From Pyrenopolyporus hunteri (taxonomy: Eukaryota; Ascomycota; Sordariomycetes; Xylariales; Hypoxylaceae): DNA of 64,000 nt. The notes beneath the pieces are model-generated. The model was not told the DNA's origin. It saw only the letters and a list, made by a program, of their open reading frames with translations, and ran no database searches. Made by a program: the position numbers and the translations under genes. The stretch spans positions 1,798,001 to 1,862,000 of the forward strand of contig CADCXC010000011.1 of NCBI GenBank assembly GCA_902806595.1. The letters run 5' to 3'. This document shows, one piece after another, positions 1 to 11,453 of the stretch (position 1 is its first letter; the number at the start of each line of letters is the position of its first letter).

Positions 1-2589
1 TTTTTTTAAATTTATCGATAATTAATTATATTAAATTTAATAATTTAATATCGAAAATTTCGAAATAAATAAATATTATATTATTAAATTTATTTCGATT
101 TAACGGTAACGATTAAAAATTATAAAATTTATTAAAAACGTTAATTTAATTTTATTTTCGATTTAATATTATTTATTCGTTATTAAATAATAAATAACGA
201 TTTATATTAATGGTTTTTTTTCATATATATTTATCGAAAAAAATAAAAATATTAAAAATTATATAATTTTAAATCGATTTTATAACTAATTTATATTTAT
301 TTTAATATTAATTTCGAAGTTTCGAAAATATATAATATAATTTATAACCGAAAAAATACGAAAATTCGATTTTTTATATTATTAATTATCGTTTATATTT
401 TTATATTTTAATTTTAATTTTAATTAATTAAAATTTTATTTTATTTTATTACTTTTTATTTTTTTTATAATATTATAAATTATCGTTAAAATCGTTATCG
501 TTTCGAACGTATAAATTATATTATAAATTATATATTAATTTTATAAATTTTATTAATATTATAAATTATTATATTAATTTTTTTTTAATTTTTTTAATTA
601 TATACGTTTAATTTAAATAAATTATTTATTATTATTTAATTATTTTCGAATTACGATTTTAATAATTTAAATTTAAATATATTAAAACGTAACGTTATTT
701 TTTTTTTTATTTAATTTATTTTTTTTATTTTATTAAATTATATTTTTTATATAATTATATAATATTATTAAAGAAAAATTAATTTAAATAAATTATTATT
801 TTATTCGGTTAATAATTATATCGATAATAATTATTAATCGACTTTATTTAATTCGATAACGATATTTTTATCGACGTGTAATTTTTTCGAATATTAATTT
901 TTCGAACCTTAATTTCGTTACGTACGATAATAATATTCGTTAACCTCGAAATAAACCGCCGTATTTATTAATTAATTAAACGATTAAATCGATTTTTTTT
1001 TAATTAATAATAATTATTTTTTTTTTTACTTTTAATATATTATTTAATATAATTTCGTTTTATTTTAAATATATAAATTACGATTTATAAATTAATAAAA
1101 AAAATAATTACATATATATATATAAAAATTAACGTCGAATAAAATATTTTTTTTTTATTTTTTAAATATTAAATACTTAATTTAATTTTTACGATTAAAT
1201 ATTATTCGTACCTTTTATAATATATAATAAATATACGTTATTATATTTTTTTTTTTCATTTTATTTTATTTATTAAATTTTATTTTAAATTTATATCGAA
1301 TTAAAATTTTATATATAAAACTTTATAATCGTTTTATTTTATATTATTATCGTATATAATTATATATTAATATTATTTATACTTTTTAATTATAATTTTT
1401 ATCGTATAAATTTTACCGGTTTTTTTATATTATTTCGATAATATTATTTATTATAAATTTAATTAATTTTAAAAATATTTTTACGCGAAAAATTTCAACT
1501 TTTAAAAACGAATTAAACTTCGAAAATTAATTAACGAAATTTAAAAATAAATTTAAATATAACGATTTTTTATATTATATTATTAAAAATTTATTTAAAA
1601 AACGTACGAATTAATATAAAAAAAGTCGTATTTTCGTTATTATTTTAATTAATAACTTTTTATTAAATTACGTAAAAATTATTTTAAAAGATTACGGTTA
1701 AAATTTTAACGATTAAAATTTTAAAATTATTTATAATTTTATATTAAAATAAATTTTTAAAAAATTAATTAATTATATAACCGAATTAATCGATAATTAA
1801 TAAACGTTAATCGTAATTTTAAATTTATAAAAGTTTTTTAATAAAATTATTAATATTTGTAAACGTTTTAATTAATTAAAAATCGATATTAACGAAAAAT
1901 ATACGTTATACGTTATATTACGTTATTTAAAAAATTATAATCGTACGTAATATAAATAATTATTATATTAATTAATTAAAAAAAACTTTACGTAACGTAA
2001 ATTAATAATCGATATATAAATTAAAGTTAAATTATTAAAAAACGACGATATTATTATATTAATTTAATTTAAAAATAATTTTTTTCGTAATCGTAAATTA
2101 TAATAAAATTTTTAAAATAATTTATTTAATTAAAATTATTTTATATCGTTTTAATTTTTTTTTTAATTATTTTAAAACTTATTTTAAAAATATTAACTTT
2201 ACGTAAATATAATGCGAATTAAAGTAACGATAATATAAAATCGATTTTAATTAATGTAATAAATATTATAAATATATAAATTTTAAAAAATATTATTTTT
2301 ATAAAAATTAATTAAAATTCGTAAAAATTAATTATAATAATTAATTTAAAATCGATCGTATTATTACGAAATTAAATAATTAAAACGTCGGTTTTAAAAT
2401 ATTAAATTTTAATTATAATATATAATTAACTTCGATATTTAATTCGATTTTAAAATTTATTTCGATTTCGAAATTTTCGTTAATTTCGATATTTAATTTA
2501 ATTTTTATATTAATTTCGATTATTATATTAAATAATTTATCGTTAACGTTATTCGAAATAATTATTCGAAATAACGTAATTTTAAATTT

Positions 2590-5500
2590 AAAAAACGATA
2601 AATATACGTTTAATAATTAACGGCATTTTATTATTTTAACTTATATAATTTAACTTTTTTTAATTACGGTAATTAATAAGGAAATCGTAAAATTTATTAT
2701 ATTTAACGAAGTAAAAATTTTAATTATTACTTTTTTAAAATTTATTAATATTTTTCGTTTCGTTAATGTAATTTTTAATATTTTTATTTTTTATAATATA
2801 TTTAATATCGGTTAATTACGTTTTAAAAAAGTCGTAATTAATAATCGAATCGATACTTTAATAAATAAACGTAAAAATTAATAATTTATAATTATTAATT
2901 AAATATTAAACGTAATAATTTTTCGTATTCGTCGATTAATTAATTTAACTTTTATATAAAAATTATTTTAATTAAATTTTACCTTATATATTATTTATTA
3001 ATTTATATATAAACGTTTTATATATATTAATATTAAACGCGTAAAAATCGTATATAAACGTATCGATATTAAAATATTTAAAATTAAAATAATTAATTAT
3101 AAATATAAAACGTATTTATTTAATAAAATTATTAAATTAACGAATTAAATCTTATCGATTTTTTAATTTAAATTATTAATATTAATTACCTTCTATTTAA
3201 TAAAATATAAATATAAATATAATAATCGTCGTTATATAATTTATACGATTAATAATTATTCGAAATATTATTAAATCGTTTTTACGTTTATAAAAACATT
3301 TAAATTCGTTTTTATTAAAATAATTAAATTAATTTAAATAATCGAATAATAAATTATTTTATTAATATAAACGATTTATTTTAATAATAATAAAAAAATT
3401 TTTAACGTTATTAAATAAATTAAAATACGTAATATATTAATTTATTTCGTTATAATTTATTATTATAAATAATTCGAATTAATTAAATAAGTCGAATTAT
3501 TTATATAATAAATAACGCGATTTATTTTTAACGTTATCGATTTATTTTATATATTATAACTTTTTACGAAATAAATTATTATAATTATAATAAATTTTTT
3601 ATCGATTCGAATTAATAAAAATTTTAAATTATTATAAATATATTTAACTACGTTTTTAAATTTACATTTATTTAATTAATAATCGTAAATTATTTACTTT
3701 TATAAATATAATTATAATATTTACGTTATTAAACGATAATCGCGCTTTATAAAAATAAATTTACGTATTATTAAAAATTAATTAATAAATTATAAAAATA
3801 AATATAATATTATTTATTATATTTATTTCCCTTAATTTAAAAAAATTAAAAAAATCATCGATATTTAATTTATAAAAAAATTTCTTAAAAAAATTAAATT
3901 ACGCTTCGATTTTTTTACTTTAAAAACTATATTTAAAAATTTATTAATTACATCGATTATCGATTCGAATTTAAACTTTAATAATATAAAATAATTACTT
4001 TTTTTTAAATCGATTATTTTATTTATTTTTAAATTTATTTTTAACCTTATAAACGATTTAAATTTAAATTTTATAAAACCGTAAAAATAAAAACTTTTAT
4101 TCGAATTACTTTCGATTTAATTACTTAAAATTTAAATAATTTTTAAAAATTAAATAATCTTTAAAAATCAAATAATTTTTAAAAATTAAATATATACGAC
4201 TATAATTTTTAAAAATTAATATTCGAATTTAATTAATCCTATTAATAATTTTACTTCTACATTTATTAAATTAAATATATTAATATTAAACGAATTTAAT
4301 TTTTCTTCGAACGAATTAAACGATTTAATTAAATTAAATAATTTAAAAAAATTAAATAATATAATTAAATCGAAAGTCGAATTAAAAATTAAATTAATAA
4401 TTAAATCGAACGTCGAATGTTTTAAAAATATTTTAATTAAATTAAAACGTTTAATTTTAAATAAAAATTTCTTTTAAATTAATTTTACTTTAATTTAAAC
4501 GTTTTAATCGACTTAATTATAATTATTATAAAAATTACCTCGTAATATTACTTTAATTAATTATATTATTTAATTAATTTTAATTTTAAAACTTATTTAT
4601 ATTAATATTAATATTTATATTTTTAATATTATTCGATTTTTTTATTTTTCGAACTTAATAATCGATTATTTTTTAACTTTTAATCGTTCGAATTATTCGT
4701 TCGTTAAAAGTTTTAAATAAATTTAACGAAATTCGAAATTATAAAAAAAATAATAATTTATTTTCGAAAAATAAATACGCGATTTAAAAAATCGTTATAT
4801 ATAAAATTTAATAATTTCGTTTTTAAGTGCGAATATTTTATTAAAAAAATAAATTATAAATTAAAAATTTAATTTCGATAATTAATAATAACGTAATAAA
4901 ATACGTTAAATAATACGTAAAAACTTAAAAAAATATAACTTATAAACGATTTAAAATTTATATATTATTATCGTCGATTTTATTTTAATTAAATTATTTT
5001 TAATATTTATAATAATTTTCGACTTTAAATTTTATTAATTAAATGTAATTATTATTTTTTTAAACTTCGAATTATATAATAAAAAAATTTATATCGAATA
5101 ATTTTATAAATTTATATAAGGAAATTTTAACTACGTTTATCGATTTTATAAAATTTTATATAAATTACGTAAAATTTTATTTTAATAATATTACACGTTA
5201 ATTAAAGTTTTTTAAACTTTAAATTTCGAATTTTTTATAATTAATTATTACGTATATAAAAATAATAACACGAATATATTTTTATTAATTTACGTTAATA
5301 ATTTAATTTTTAATAAATTTATTAAAAATATTATTTTTTAAACGAAAAAAACCTTTATTATTTTTTTCGAATTTAAATTTTTAAATAAAATTCATTTATT
5401 TTTCGATTTAATTATTCGAAAAAATCGTACTTTAAAATAAATTTAAATTAATTAACTTTAATTCGTCGAAAAAATATTTATAAAATACGATTTTACGGGT

Positions 5501-5900
5501 TTTAATTTTATAAAAACCCTTTAATAATTTAATTTTTTTATATCTTACCCTTAAAAATTAATTATAAATAAAAAAATTATAAAATTATATTAAAATTATA
5601 TAAAATTAATTAATTTTTTTTTATATAAACTAAATTCGATATTATTTAAACCTTTAATAAATTATTCGAAATTAATTTTAATTTTTCGATTTATTATTAA
5701 ATAATTATCGTATATTTAATACGATATATTATTAATATTATTAATTTTAATATTTTATTAAATAAAGTTTAATATATAATTTTTTAATTAAACTTTATTA
5801 ATTACGGTAATATAATTTTTAATAACGTCGTTAATACGTGGTAATTTATAAAAAAAATAATAATTTTTTTAATTAATAAATTTATTTATTAAAAATCGAA
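2590..5900 (+). mobile_element. Decayed Ty1/copia LTR retrotransposon (pol remnant)
   Basis: Two landmarks in the right order identify this. At 2650-2840 one + strand frame reads as a degenerate GAG-pre-integrase region, ending in an NLxSxGQL-like stretch. At 5276-5308 one + frame reads IFLLIYVNNLI, which is the copia reverse-transcriptase active-site block with both catalytic aspartates of YVDD turned to asparagine, as expected from G-to-A RIP on the other strand. About 120 nt upstream of it (5140-5190) a frame resembles the copia block that precedes YVDD. The approximately 2.5 kb spacing fits protease-integrase-RT order. Stops and missense changes are everywhere, so it is dead. LTRs and target-site duplications could not be recognised, and the ends given are approximate. 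Confidence 0.65.
4129..4196 (+). repeat. 18-bp tandem repeat inside the copia remnant
   Basis: Three to four imperfect 18-bp units of the form AATYAAATAATYTTTAAA follow each other. The unit length is a multiple of three and the repeat lies between the pre-integrase and RT regions, so it was probably a short repeated peptide in the spacer of the polyprotein before RIP. This is an inference from position and period only. Confidence 0.5.
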
Positions 5901-6640
5901 AAAATAATTTTTAATTATATTATCGTTTATTAAAATTAAATTCGTAAATTTAATTTTATTAAATAAAATATTAATTTAAATTAACAATTTAATTATTAAT
6001 TTCGGTTATAAATAATTAATATTAATAACGATATTTATCGATTCGATAAATATTTTAACGATTATAATTAATTTTTTAAAATTAACCCGTATTTACTACA
6101 TCGATATTTATTATAAATAAATTATTAATATTATATTAAAAGGTTATTTCGTTTTAAATTACATTATTATTAATAAAATAACCGTAAACGGTTTAATTAA
6201 ATTATTTAAAAAAAAAATACGCGTAATTTATACGGTTATTACGTATATAAATATATTTTTAATAATCGTAAATATTTAATTTAAACGCGAAATTTAAACC
6301 TATAAAAATACATATTTAATTACGTAATTTTATTTTTACACTTTTTAAAACATTATAATTTATACGATATTTTTTATTTTAAAATATTTTATAATTTTTT
6401 TTATATATAATTTTTTAAATAAATCGTAAAATTTAACGTTTAAATTATAAAAAAATATCGAAAATCTAAGATTAATTATTTAAATTTATTTTATATATAT
6501 ATAACTTTTATTATTAAATTTTTTCTAAAAAATTTTACCTTTATATATAATATATACGATTTATATTATTTTATAATTTTTAATTAACTTAAAGTTATTC
6601 TACGAATAATTTAAATCGATAGACTTTTACACTTTTCAAA

Positions 6641-7208
6641 TAACATTGTTTAATATTTTTAATAACCCCTTATATCCGGTTTGAGAATTTAAAATTAAGG
6701 TTGGTGTCGTTTTAAAGGACCTGCCGATCGGCTACACGGCGTAAAAGAAAGAAAATGACATCATCCACGACAACAAAGTCCACGACATAGTGGACGGAGA
6801 CGAAATCTGGAAGATGTTTTAGAAGGAGATCTCGGGTTAAATATTGGAGCTGACATGGGTGTAGTAGAATGCACCTCAGAAAGGTAGGCTAGAAACCTTA
6901 GATATAGGTAAGTGTGTTTATCAGCAGGCCGGTCAGTATTAGAGCTCATTATTCCACCTAACAGTTGTCCGAAAAGCCATTTATATGAAAGGTTGCCATT
7001 ATTTCAGAATCTTACAAGCACCTAGGTACCTAGTAACTCAGAGACATCTTATATTCATTTTCAGGGTTGACCATATGTTGTATTATTCAGGGAACCCCTT
7101 ATTCCTGCCCCCTTCGCCTCCTATATTACCACTAGTATTGTGTTTCGGTCAGGTCCGTCTATTTAAATAGAAAACAAGAGAAGACCAAGTTAACCCATTC
7201 CCAGTTTC
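6641..7208. other. Transition from AT-rich block to gene space
   Basis: Base composition returns to normal within roughly 50 nt. Only short chance frames are present. I see no gene, and no inverted terminal repeat marking the edge of the block. Confidence 0.6.
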
Positions 7209-7973
7209 TCAAAACATGGCCAGGTTCGTCATTACCCCGGACGACTGAGTCTTGCTGGTAGTAGATCCTGTTGGCGAAGACGTAGTGGAGTTCCCCGTAG
7301 TAGTAGCAGTAGTAGTGGTAATGGTAGTAGACTCCTCGTTCTGTTCGGCTCTGAAGACGTTGAACAGTCCCTTGCCGCCACAGAACGTGTTGCTGTCACC
7401 GGTGCAGGGGATGTTGCAGTCAGTCTGGTTGCTTGCCCACCCGCCGGCGACGTAGCTGCTGCACCAGCACTGGTTCCCCTCCAGCACTCCCGCGAAGTTA
7501 TACAACTTGAGATAGCACGCGTCCTCGCATTTGGGAATAGTCAATTCTGGATCGCCGCCCTCGGGGCTCACGTCCACCTCAAGACTGGGCAGCGTGGGGT
7601 GCTTGATGTAACAGCCCATCTCGGTCCAGGCGGTAGGAGAGGGTCCGGGAGTGACCGAAGTGCTAGTGGAGACGGTTGTTGTCGAGGAGGACGACGTTGT
7701 CGTGTGGGTTTCATTGTATTTCCCCATGGTCAAGATGCAGTACGACTGCCGCTGCCATGGCTGGCAGTCGAGCCCGACGGAGGGGTTCCATTCGTGGAAT
7801 TCCTCACGGCTGATGCCAAACAGGTTGAGTATGTGTTCGCAAGTCTCGCCGAAGCCATTGTTGTACCATTCGACGCAGTCCGCAGCCGTGTCTGGATCCC
7901 ATTGAAGGGTCGGGGTGCTGCTACCGTAAACGCGGTGAAACACCACGGGCAGAAACAACAACGAGGCCTTCAT
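7209..7973 (-). CDS. Secreted LysM + WSC domain protein
   Basis: A single-exon 254-residue protein. Residues 1-18 form a signal peptide. Residues about 28-80 form a fungal LysM module with spaced cysteines (DCVEWY, CEHILNLFGIS, CQPWQ, SYCI). A Thr/Ser-rich linker follows (about 90-112), then a WSC domain (about 117-210) with the usual cysteines (EMGCYI, CEDACY, CWCSS, FCGG), and a Thr/Ser-rich tail. LysM binds N-acetylglucosamine polymers such as chitin; WSC binds carbohydrate, often cell-wall glucans. There is no membrane segment or evident GPI signal, so it is predicted to be secreted and heavily O-glycosylated. It could mask or anchor to fungal chitin, or act as a LysM effector. It lies about 570 nt from the RIP block and in the same neighbourhood as a LysM chitinase. 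The start is fixed by the signal peptide. Confidence 0.85.
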   Translation of the reverse strand: MKASLLFLPVVFHRVYGSSTPTLQWDPDTAADCVEWYNNGFGETCEHILNLFGISREEFHEWNPSVGLDCQPWQRQSYCILTMGKYNETHTTTSSSSTTTVSTSTSVTPGPSPTAWTEMGCYIKHPTLPSLEVDVSPEGGDPELTIPKCEDACYLKLYNFAGVLEGNQCWCSSYVAGGWASNQTDCNIPCTGDSNTFCGGKGLFNVFRAEQNEESTTITTTTATTTGNSTTSSPTGSTTSKTQSSGVMTNLAMF

Positions 7974-8704
7974 AGTAGCGTTGATGGAGATCGAATTACC
8001 AGGTAAGCTGATAGGGAGAAGATGGTAGGAGGAGGGATGGGACGATGAGAAGAAGGGCGGCAGCTACTGAAGTCGGAGGTAGAAATCAACGGCTATACCT
8101 GCATAGGTATCATCAGTTGGTTGCTTTTCGTTTGTTTCGCTCCTGATTTTTTTCTCGCTTGGCGCCAAGTGCATCTAGTATTGCAGTCATTTTAGCAATG
8201 TTCCAGAACCAGAGTCACGATGACCGCCTGTGACGATACTTTGCGATACTTGATCAAACGGGCCGACGTCGTATGCATGTTGGTGCGAGGTAGTACCTGC
8301 ATATTACTGCAGAAATGCTGTTTGTATCAAGATAGATGTTGGTTCCAAGTGCAGCCTAATGCAGCCCTACGACCAAGGGACTATTAGGATTATAGGATTC
8401 TCGCCCCCTTATACCCCTGTCCCCCTTACGCGTATCGACCAATCAAAACGTAGAGAGAAGCCTATATATACGACGGGATCGCGCCGCAGTACCGCGCGAT
8501 AAGCGACGACTTAAGCGACAACTTAATCATTCGACTCCGCAAAATTAACGTCCGAAGCTTTTCTCTTCTCGTGCCGGCCGACCGGTCATACGCCGCAGAG
8601 ACTCCATCGTGCTGGGTATTAATAATAGTCATGAACAACTTTTCTCCTTCCGCTTCAAGTCTCTGCGCCCTTCAGCCCTGGTCCCCTGCTCTTGAGAACC
8701 ACCA
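7974..8704. other. Divergent intergenic region, LysM-WSC gene / 2EXR gene
   Basis: This 731-nt region must hold the promoters of both flanking genes, which face away from each other. It contains C-runs near 8400-8430 and a TATA-like stretch at 8463-8470. No further gene is seen. Confidence 0.5.
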
Positions 8705-9346
8705 ATGTCCATCTTTCATCCGTTTCCGCGTCTCCCATTCGAGCTTCGCGCAAGAATCTGGGCCTTCACGGTCGAACCCCGTATCGTGGAGGTCCGCGTC
8801 GTGCCTGAAAACAAGACATGCGTCCAGAGGCTAATCTCGCCTACGCCGGTGCCAGCCATAGTCCAGACCTGCCAAGAAGCGCGCAACCTAGGCCCTTACA
8901 AGCGGGAATTCTCTGAGCTCACCGCCACCAAGGCCAACGCCGCCGCGGGAGCTGAGTCACGTTACGTCTGGCTCAACTTGGACGTCGACATGGTTTCTAT
9001 AGGGGAATGCCACCTCAGTAACTTTGCGCCCGTCGCGTTACGCATCAAGCGGCTGAGGCTCGAGCGCGAAAACTCGAACGAATCGTTCTACTACTTTGAA
9101 TCGCACTTGCTCCGGGACTGGAAAAACACGGAGGAAATTCACGTAGTTTGCAAAGACGGGATGGAGGCGTGGCATGGGGCTTCGAACGAGCACCCCTGGC
9201 CCTGCGCCAAAGAAAACCTGTGGTTCTTCGACCCGGACGATGGCCGGATGATGAGAAGCACGGAGATGGAAAAGATGCTTGATGAGCAGCTGCACGAGTA
9301 TAGGGTGCAAAATGGATGGGATTTCGAGAATTTTCCTGAAGACTAA
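8705..9346 (+). CDS. 2EXR domain protein
   Basis: A single-exon, 213-residue protein. The N-terminus reads FHPFPRLPFELRARIWAFTV, the hallmark of the fungal 2EXR family (PxLPxELRxxIW), followed at about residue 50 by PAIVQTCQEAR, the family's second conserved block. The rest is hydrophilic and poorly conserved in such proteins. There is no signal peptide, so it is intracellular. The family is greatly expanded in Sordariomycetes and has no established biochemical function. It lies between two secreted-protein genes and is transcribed opposite to both. The first ATG of the frame gives the family's normal start. Confidence 0.75.
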   Translation: MSIFHPFPRLPFELRARIWAFTVEPRIVEVRVVPENKTCVQRLISPTPVPAIVQTCQEARNLGPYKREFSELTATKANAAAGAESRYVWLNLDVDMVSIGECHLSNFAPVALRIKRLRLERENSNESFYYFESHLLRDWKNTEEIHVVCKDGMEAWHGASNEHPWPCAKENLWFFDPDDGRMMRSTEMEKMLDEQLHEYRVQNGWDFENFPED

Positions 9347-9462
9347 TTACAACCGTACTATCTATCTTATCCAACTTTTCCCTGCTTTGCCTCCTCCGCC
9401 CCCTCCGATCTCTCCCGATCTCCCCTGCTGTGCTACACACCACCGCTTCCAAACTGCACGCA

Positions 9463-10317
9463 CTAACTGCAGGCCAGGCGCTTGTCTGCCATTTGCTTGT
9501 AAGAATTGATCACTGAGTAATGGTCCTTTGCCTGGCTGCTTCCTTCGGGGCCATAGAAACCTTCGAGGAAATCTTCAATCTCCTTGTCGACATTCTCCAC
9601 GCCTTTAGCCTTGGCTTTATTGACCGTCTCGTTCCAATCCACCGTTTCCCACGGTTCGCCAGTAGCAGGATTCTTTCCAGTTCCCACCTGTTGTGTCTGT
9701 ATCTCCATCTTGCTACCCAGCTTCTCTTGTGCTTCACTGACGAGGAAGGGGCCGTGGTCTCCAGCTCGCGCCTCATTGACCTTGGCCAGAGTCACGTCGA
9801 ACTTGTCAAAGAGGTGGCGGTTGTCGTCGTTCACCTTATTCTTGTACGTACTGTCGATTACGTCGCTCATGCGGTCGATGTAGTCGTTAAATACGCCGTT
9901 GCTGTTCTTCATGCACGTGTAAGTCGGGAAGTTGTACACCTTGGGATTCTTCCCCGGGGCCGTGGTGTAGCGAGTGTAGCATCTCTTGGCCGTCTCCTCG
10001 ACGTCCATGTTCCCCTCCTCGTCGAAGACGCCCCAACCGGTTGTAGTGGGGGCCCTCCCTAAGCTCACGATGAGTTCGTCGTAGTTGCACCGCTCGCGGC
10101 CCGAGTTCTTCTTTGGCTTGCAGGCTTGCCACGTCGGGCATGTTTTCTCTTTATCGTTCCATTTGACGCACTTGAAGCCGATAGTTTGGTCGGCCGGGTC
10201 GTTGAGCCCGTCGATTTCGTACGCATTCCACAACATTATGCGCTCAAGGCATCCTTGATACCCTCCGGCTAAGACGACGGAGAGGTGAGAAAGGACTAGG
10301 AGAGGAGTGATTTTCAT
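9463..10317 (-). CDS. Secreted cysteine-containing protein, divergent partner of chitinase
   Basis: A single-exon, 284-residue protein. A signal peptide covers residues 1-17 (MKITPLLVLSHLSVVLA). The mature part begins GGYQGCLERIMLWNAYEIDG, with eight cysteines, most in the N-terminal half and one at the penultimate residue. The second half is helical and charged, with no membrane segment and no known catalytic motif that I can name. My recollection is that similar secreted proteins occur in many ascomycetes without assigned function; I cannot confirm this here. It is transcribed head-to-head with the killer-toxin-like chitinase across 1.1 kb, which suggests co-expression. It might be a cargo, accessory or protective factor for that chitinase, but nothing in the sequence proves it. 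Function unknown. Confidence 0.8.
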   Translation of the reverse strand: MKITPLLVLSHLSVVLAGGYQGCLERIMLWNAYEIDGLNDPADQTIGFKCVKWNDKEKTCPTWQACKPKKNSGRERCNYDELIVSLGRAPTTTGWGVFDEEGNMDVEETAKRCYTRYTTAPGKNPKVYNFPTYTCMKNSNGVFNDYIDRMSDVIDSTYKNKVNDDNRHLFDKFDVTLAKVNEARAGDHGPFLVSEAQEKLGSKMEIQTQQVGTGKNPATGEPWETVDWNETVNKAKAKGVENVDKEIEDFLEGFYGPEGSSQAKDHYSVINSYKQMADKRLACS

Positions 10318-11453
10318 GGTTGCTGCTGGCGTACGAGGATAGGACAGAGCGAGGAAGGGACCGAGTCACGGATGAAGCGAAGAAGAGGTGCGGAAAAGAT
10401 AAATGAGGAGTTTTCTTCTCGACCGGAGGACCGTCCTTCGGGCTGCATCCGATCATGTTCCGTTAGAATCGTGCCACGATGAGTATACGCCATGCTACTG
10501 TATAATCTTAACCTCCGGCTTGATATGCTCTTCTCTTCAGGGCTGTTGGTTGTTGGTTACATAGAATATAGTATCCCTATGCCCCCGTTTTGCTTCTTGG
10601 CGGCGGCGTATAATATGCAGGACTTTTACCCCCCGGTCCAAATACCCATCTTCAGCTACGCATGCCTCACCAGCCCACTTCCACATTAGGCAGCTGTCTC
10701 GGACAGGGCAGACAAATCAAGATCTTTCAGCACGCACCCCAGATCCTAACTTTATTCCTTCGCGGCACCCTTCTCATCTCGTGATGTGTGAGAACCTATA
10801 CCTAGGCGTAGGTTTAGTCGCGCTAAACTGGGCGTCTCGATCTTAGGTAAACAGGACGGTATTCGTGGAGGATCAAGTGAATATCGCGGTGCCTATTCGT
10901 CAAGTAGGCATGGAGTCCTGCCACTATTTGTAAGATCTATAGTATTTGATTGATAGCTAAGGAGCCGGGTGGATGACTACCTAGATAGGTACGTAGGGAA
11001 GACGTGGTGTTGGTGTCTTCATAGTTTTCCTTCCTTCTATATTTCTTCCATTGGACAAGAGTGGACGAGAGTGGATGAGGTGGTACCAGTGCTCATCCTC
11101 CCCATCCAAACCCATCCATTGATTCCGGGTGATTCCTTTGCCGAACCCTTGTTAAGGGGGTCAGCTATGTTGAAAATGAGGTACTTGTATATACAAAGCC
11201 GTGGCCTGACGATGCAGAAGTAATCTAGAACGGCGTCAACCCATGCCTATGCCAAGGCATTACTTACGGGCCTTGTTCTCGTTATCTTGAGCCGCTCGAA
11301 TGCGTGGGCTCCACCGTTGAACGCTTGCTCGACTCAACCTCCCCTTACGCAGGCTCTGTTTTTCTCATCCGCCTTATATCTGCTCCCTCTCGTGCCAGAG
11401 AGTCAGAGCCTTTCATTCCTTCAGTGAATCTGCTCGCGCAGTGCCATGCTATC
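10318..11453. promoter_or_regulatory. Shared divergent promoter region, secreted protein / chitinase
   Basis: This 1136-nt region separates the start codons of two divergently transcribed secreted-protein genes and must contain both promoters. An in-frame ATG at 11304 lies upstream of the chosen chitinase start but would bury the signal peptide. No additional gene is recognisable. Specific transcription-factor sites could not be assigned. Confidence 0.5.

Larger units (their letters stand above)
1..6640. repeat. RIP-mutated AT-rich heterochromatic block
   Basis: This stretch is overwhelmingly A and T. Almost every C that remains is followed by G, while CA and TG dinucleotides are nearly absent, and TA is very common. 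That is the footprint of repeat-induced point mutation (RIP), which changes C to T preferentially in CpA and acts on duplicated DNA in ascomycetes. Deamination of methylated CpG would give the opposite pattern. No intact open reading frame is present. A decayed copia element can be read inside it. The composition changes sharply to ordinary sequence near 6640. The left edge lies outside the window, so full size is unknown; it could be an interstitial, subtelomeric or pericentromeric block, and no telomere repeats are seen. Confidence 0.9.

Noticed and set aside
1..6640. Centromere or telomere-adjacent sequence
   Set aside because: AT-rich RIP blocks also occur inside chromosome arms; no telomere repeats are visible and the window does not show the far side of the block.
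11304..11453. Upstream in-frame ATG for the chitinase
   Set aside because: Using it would place the signal peptide 50 residues inside the protein; the ATG at 11454 gives a normal secretory start.
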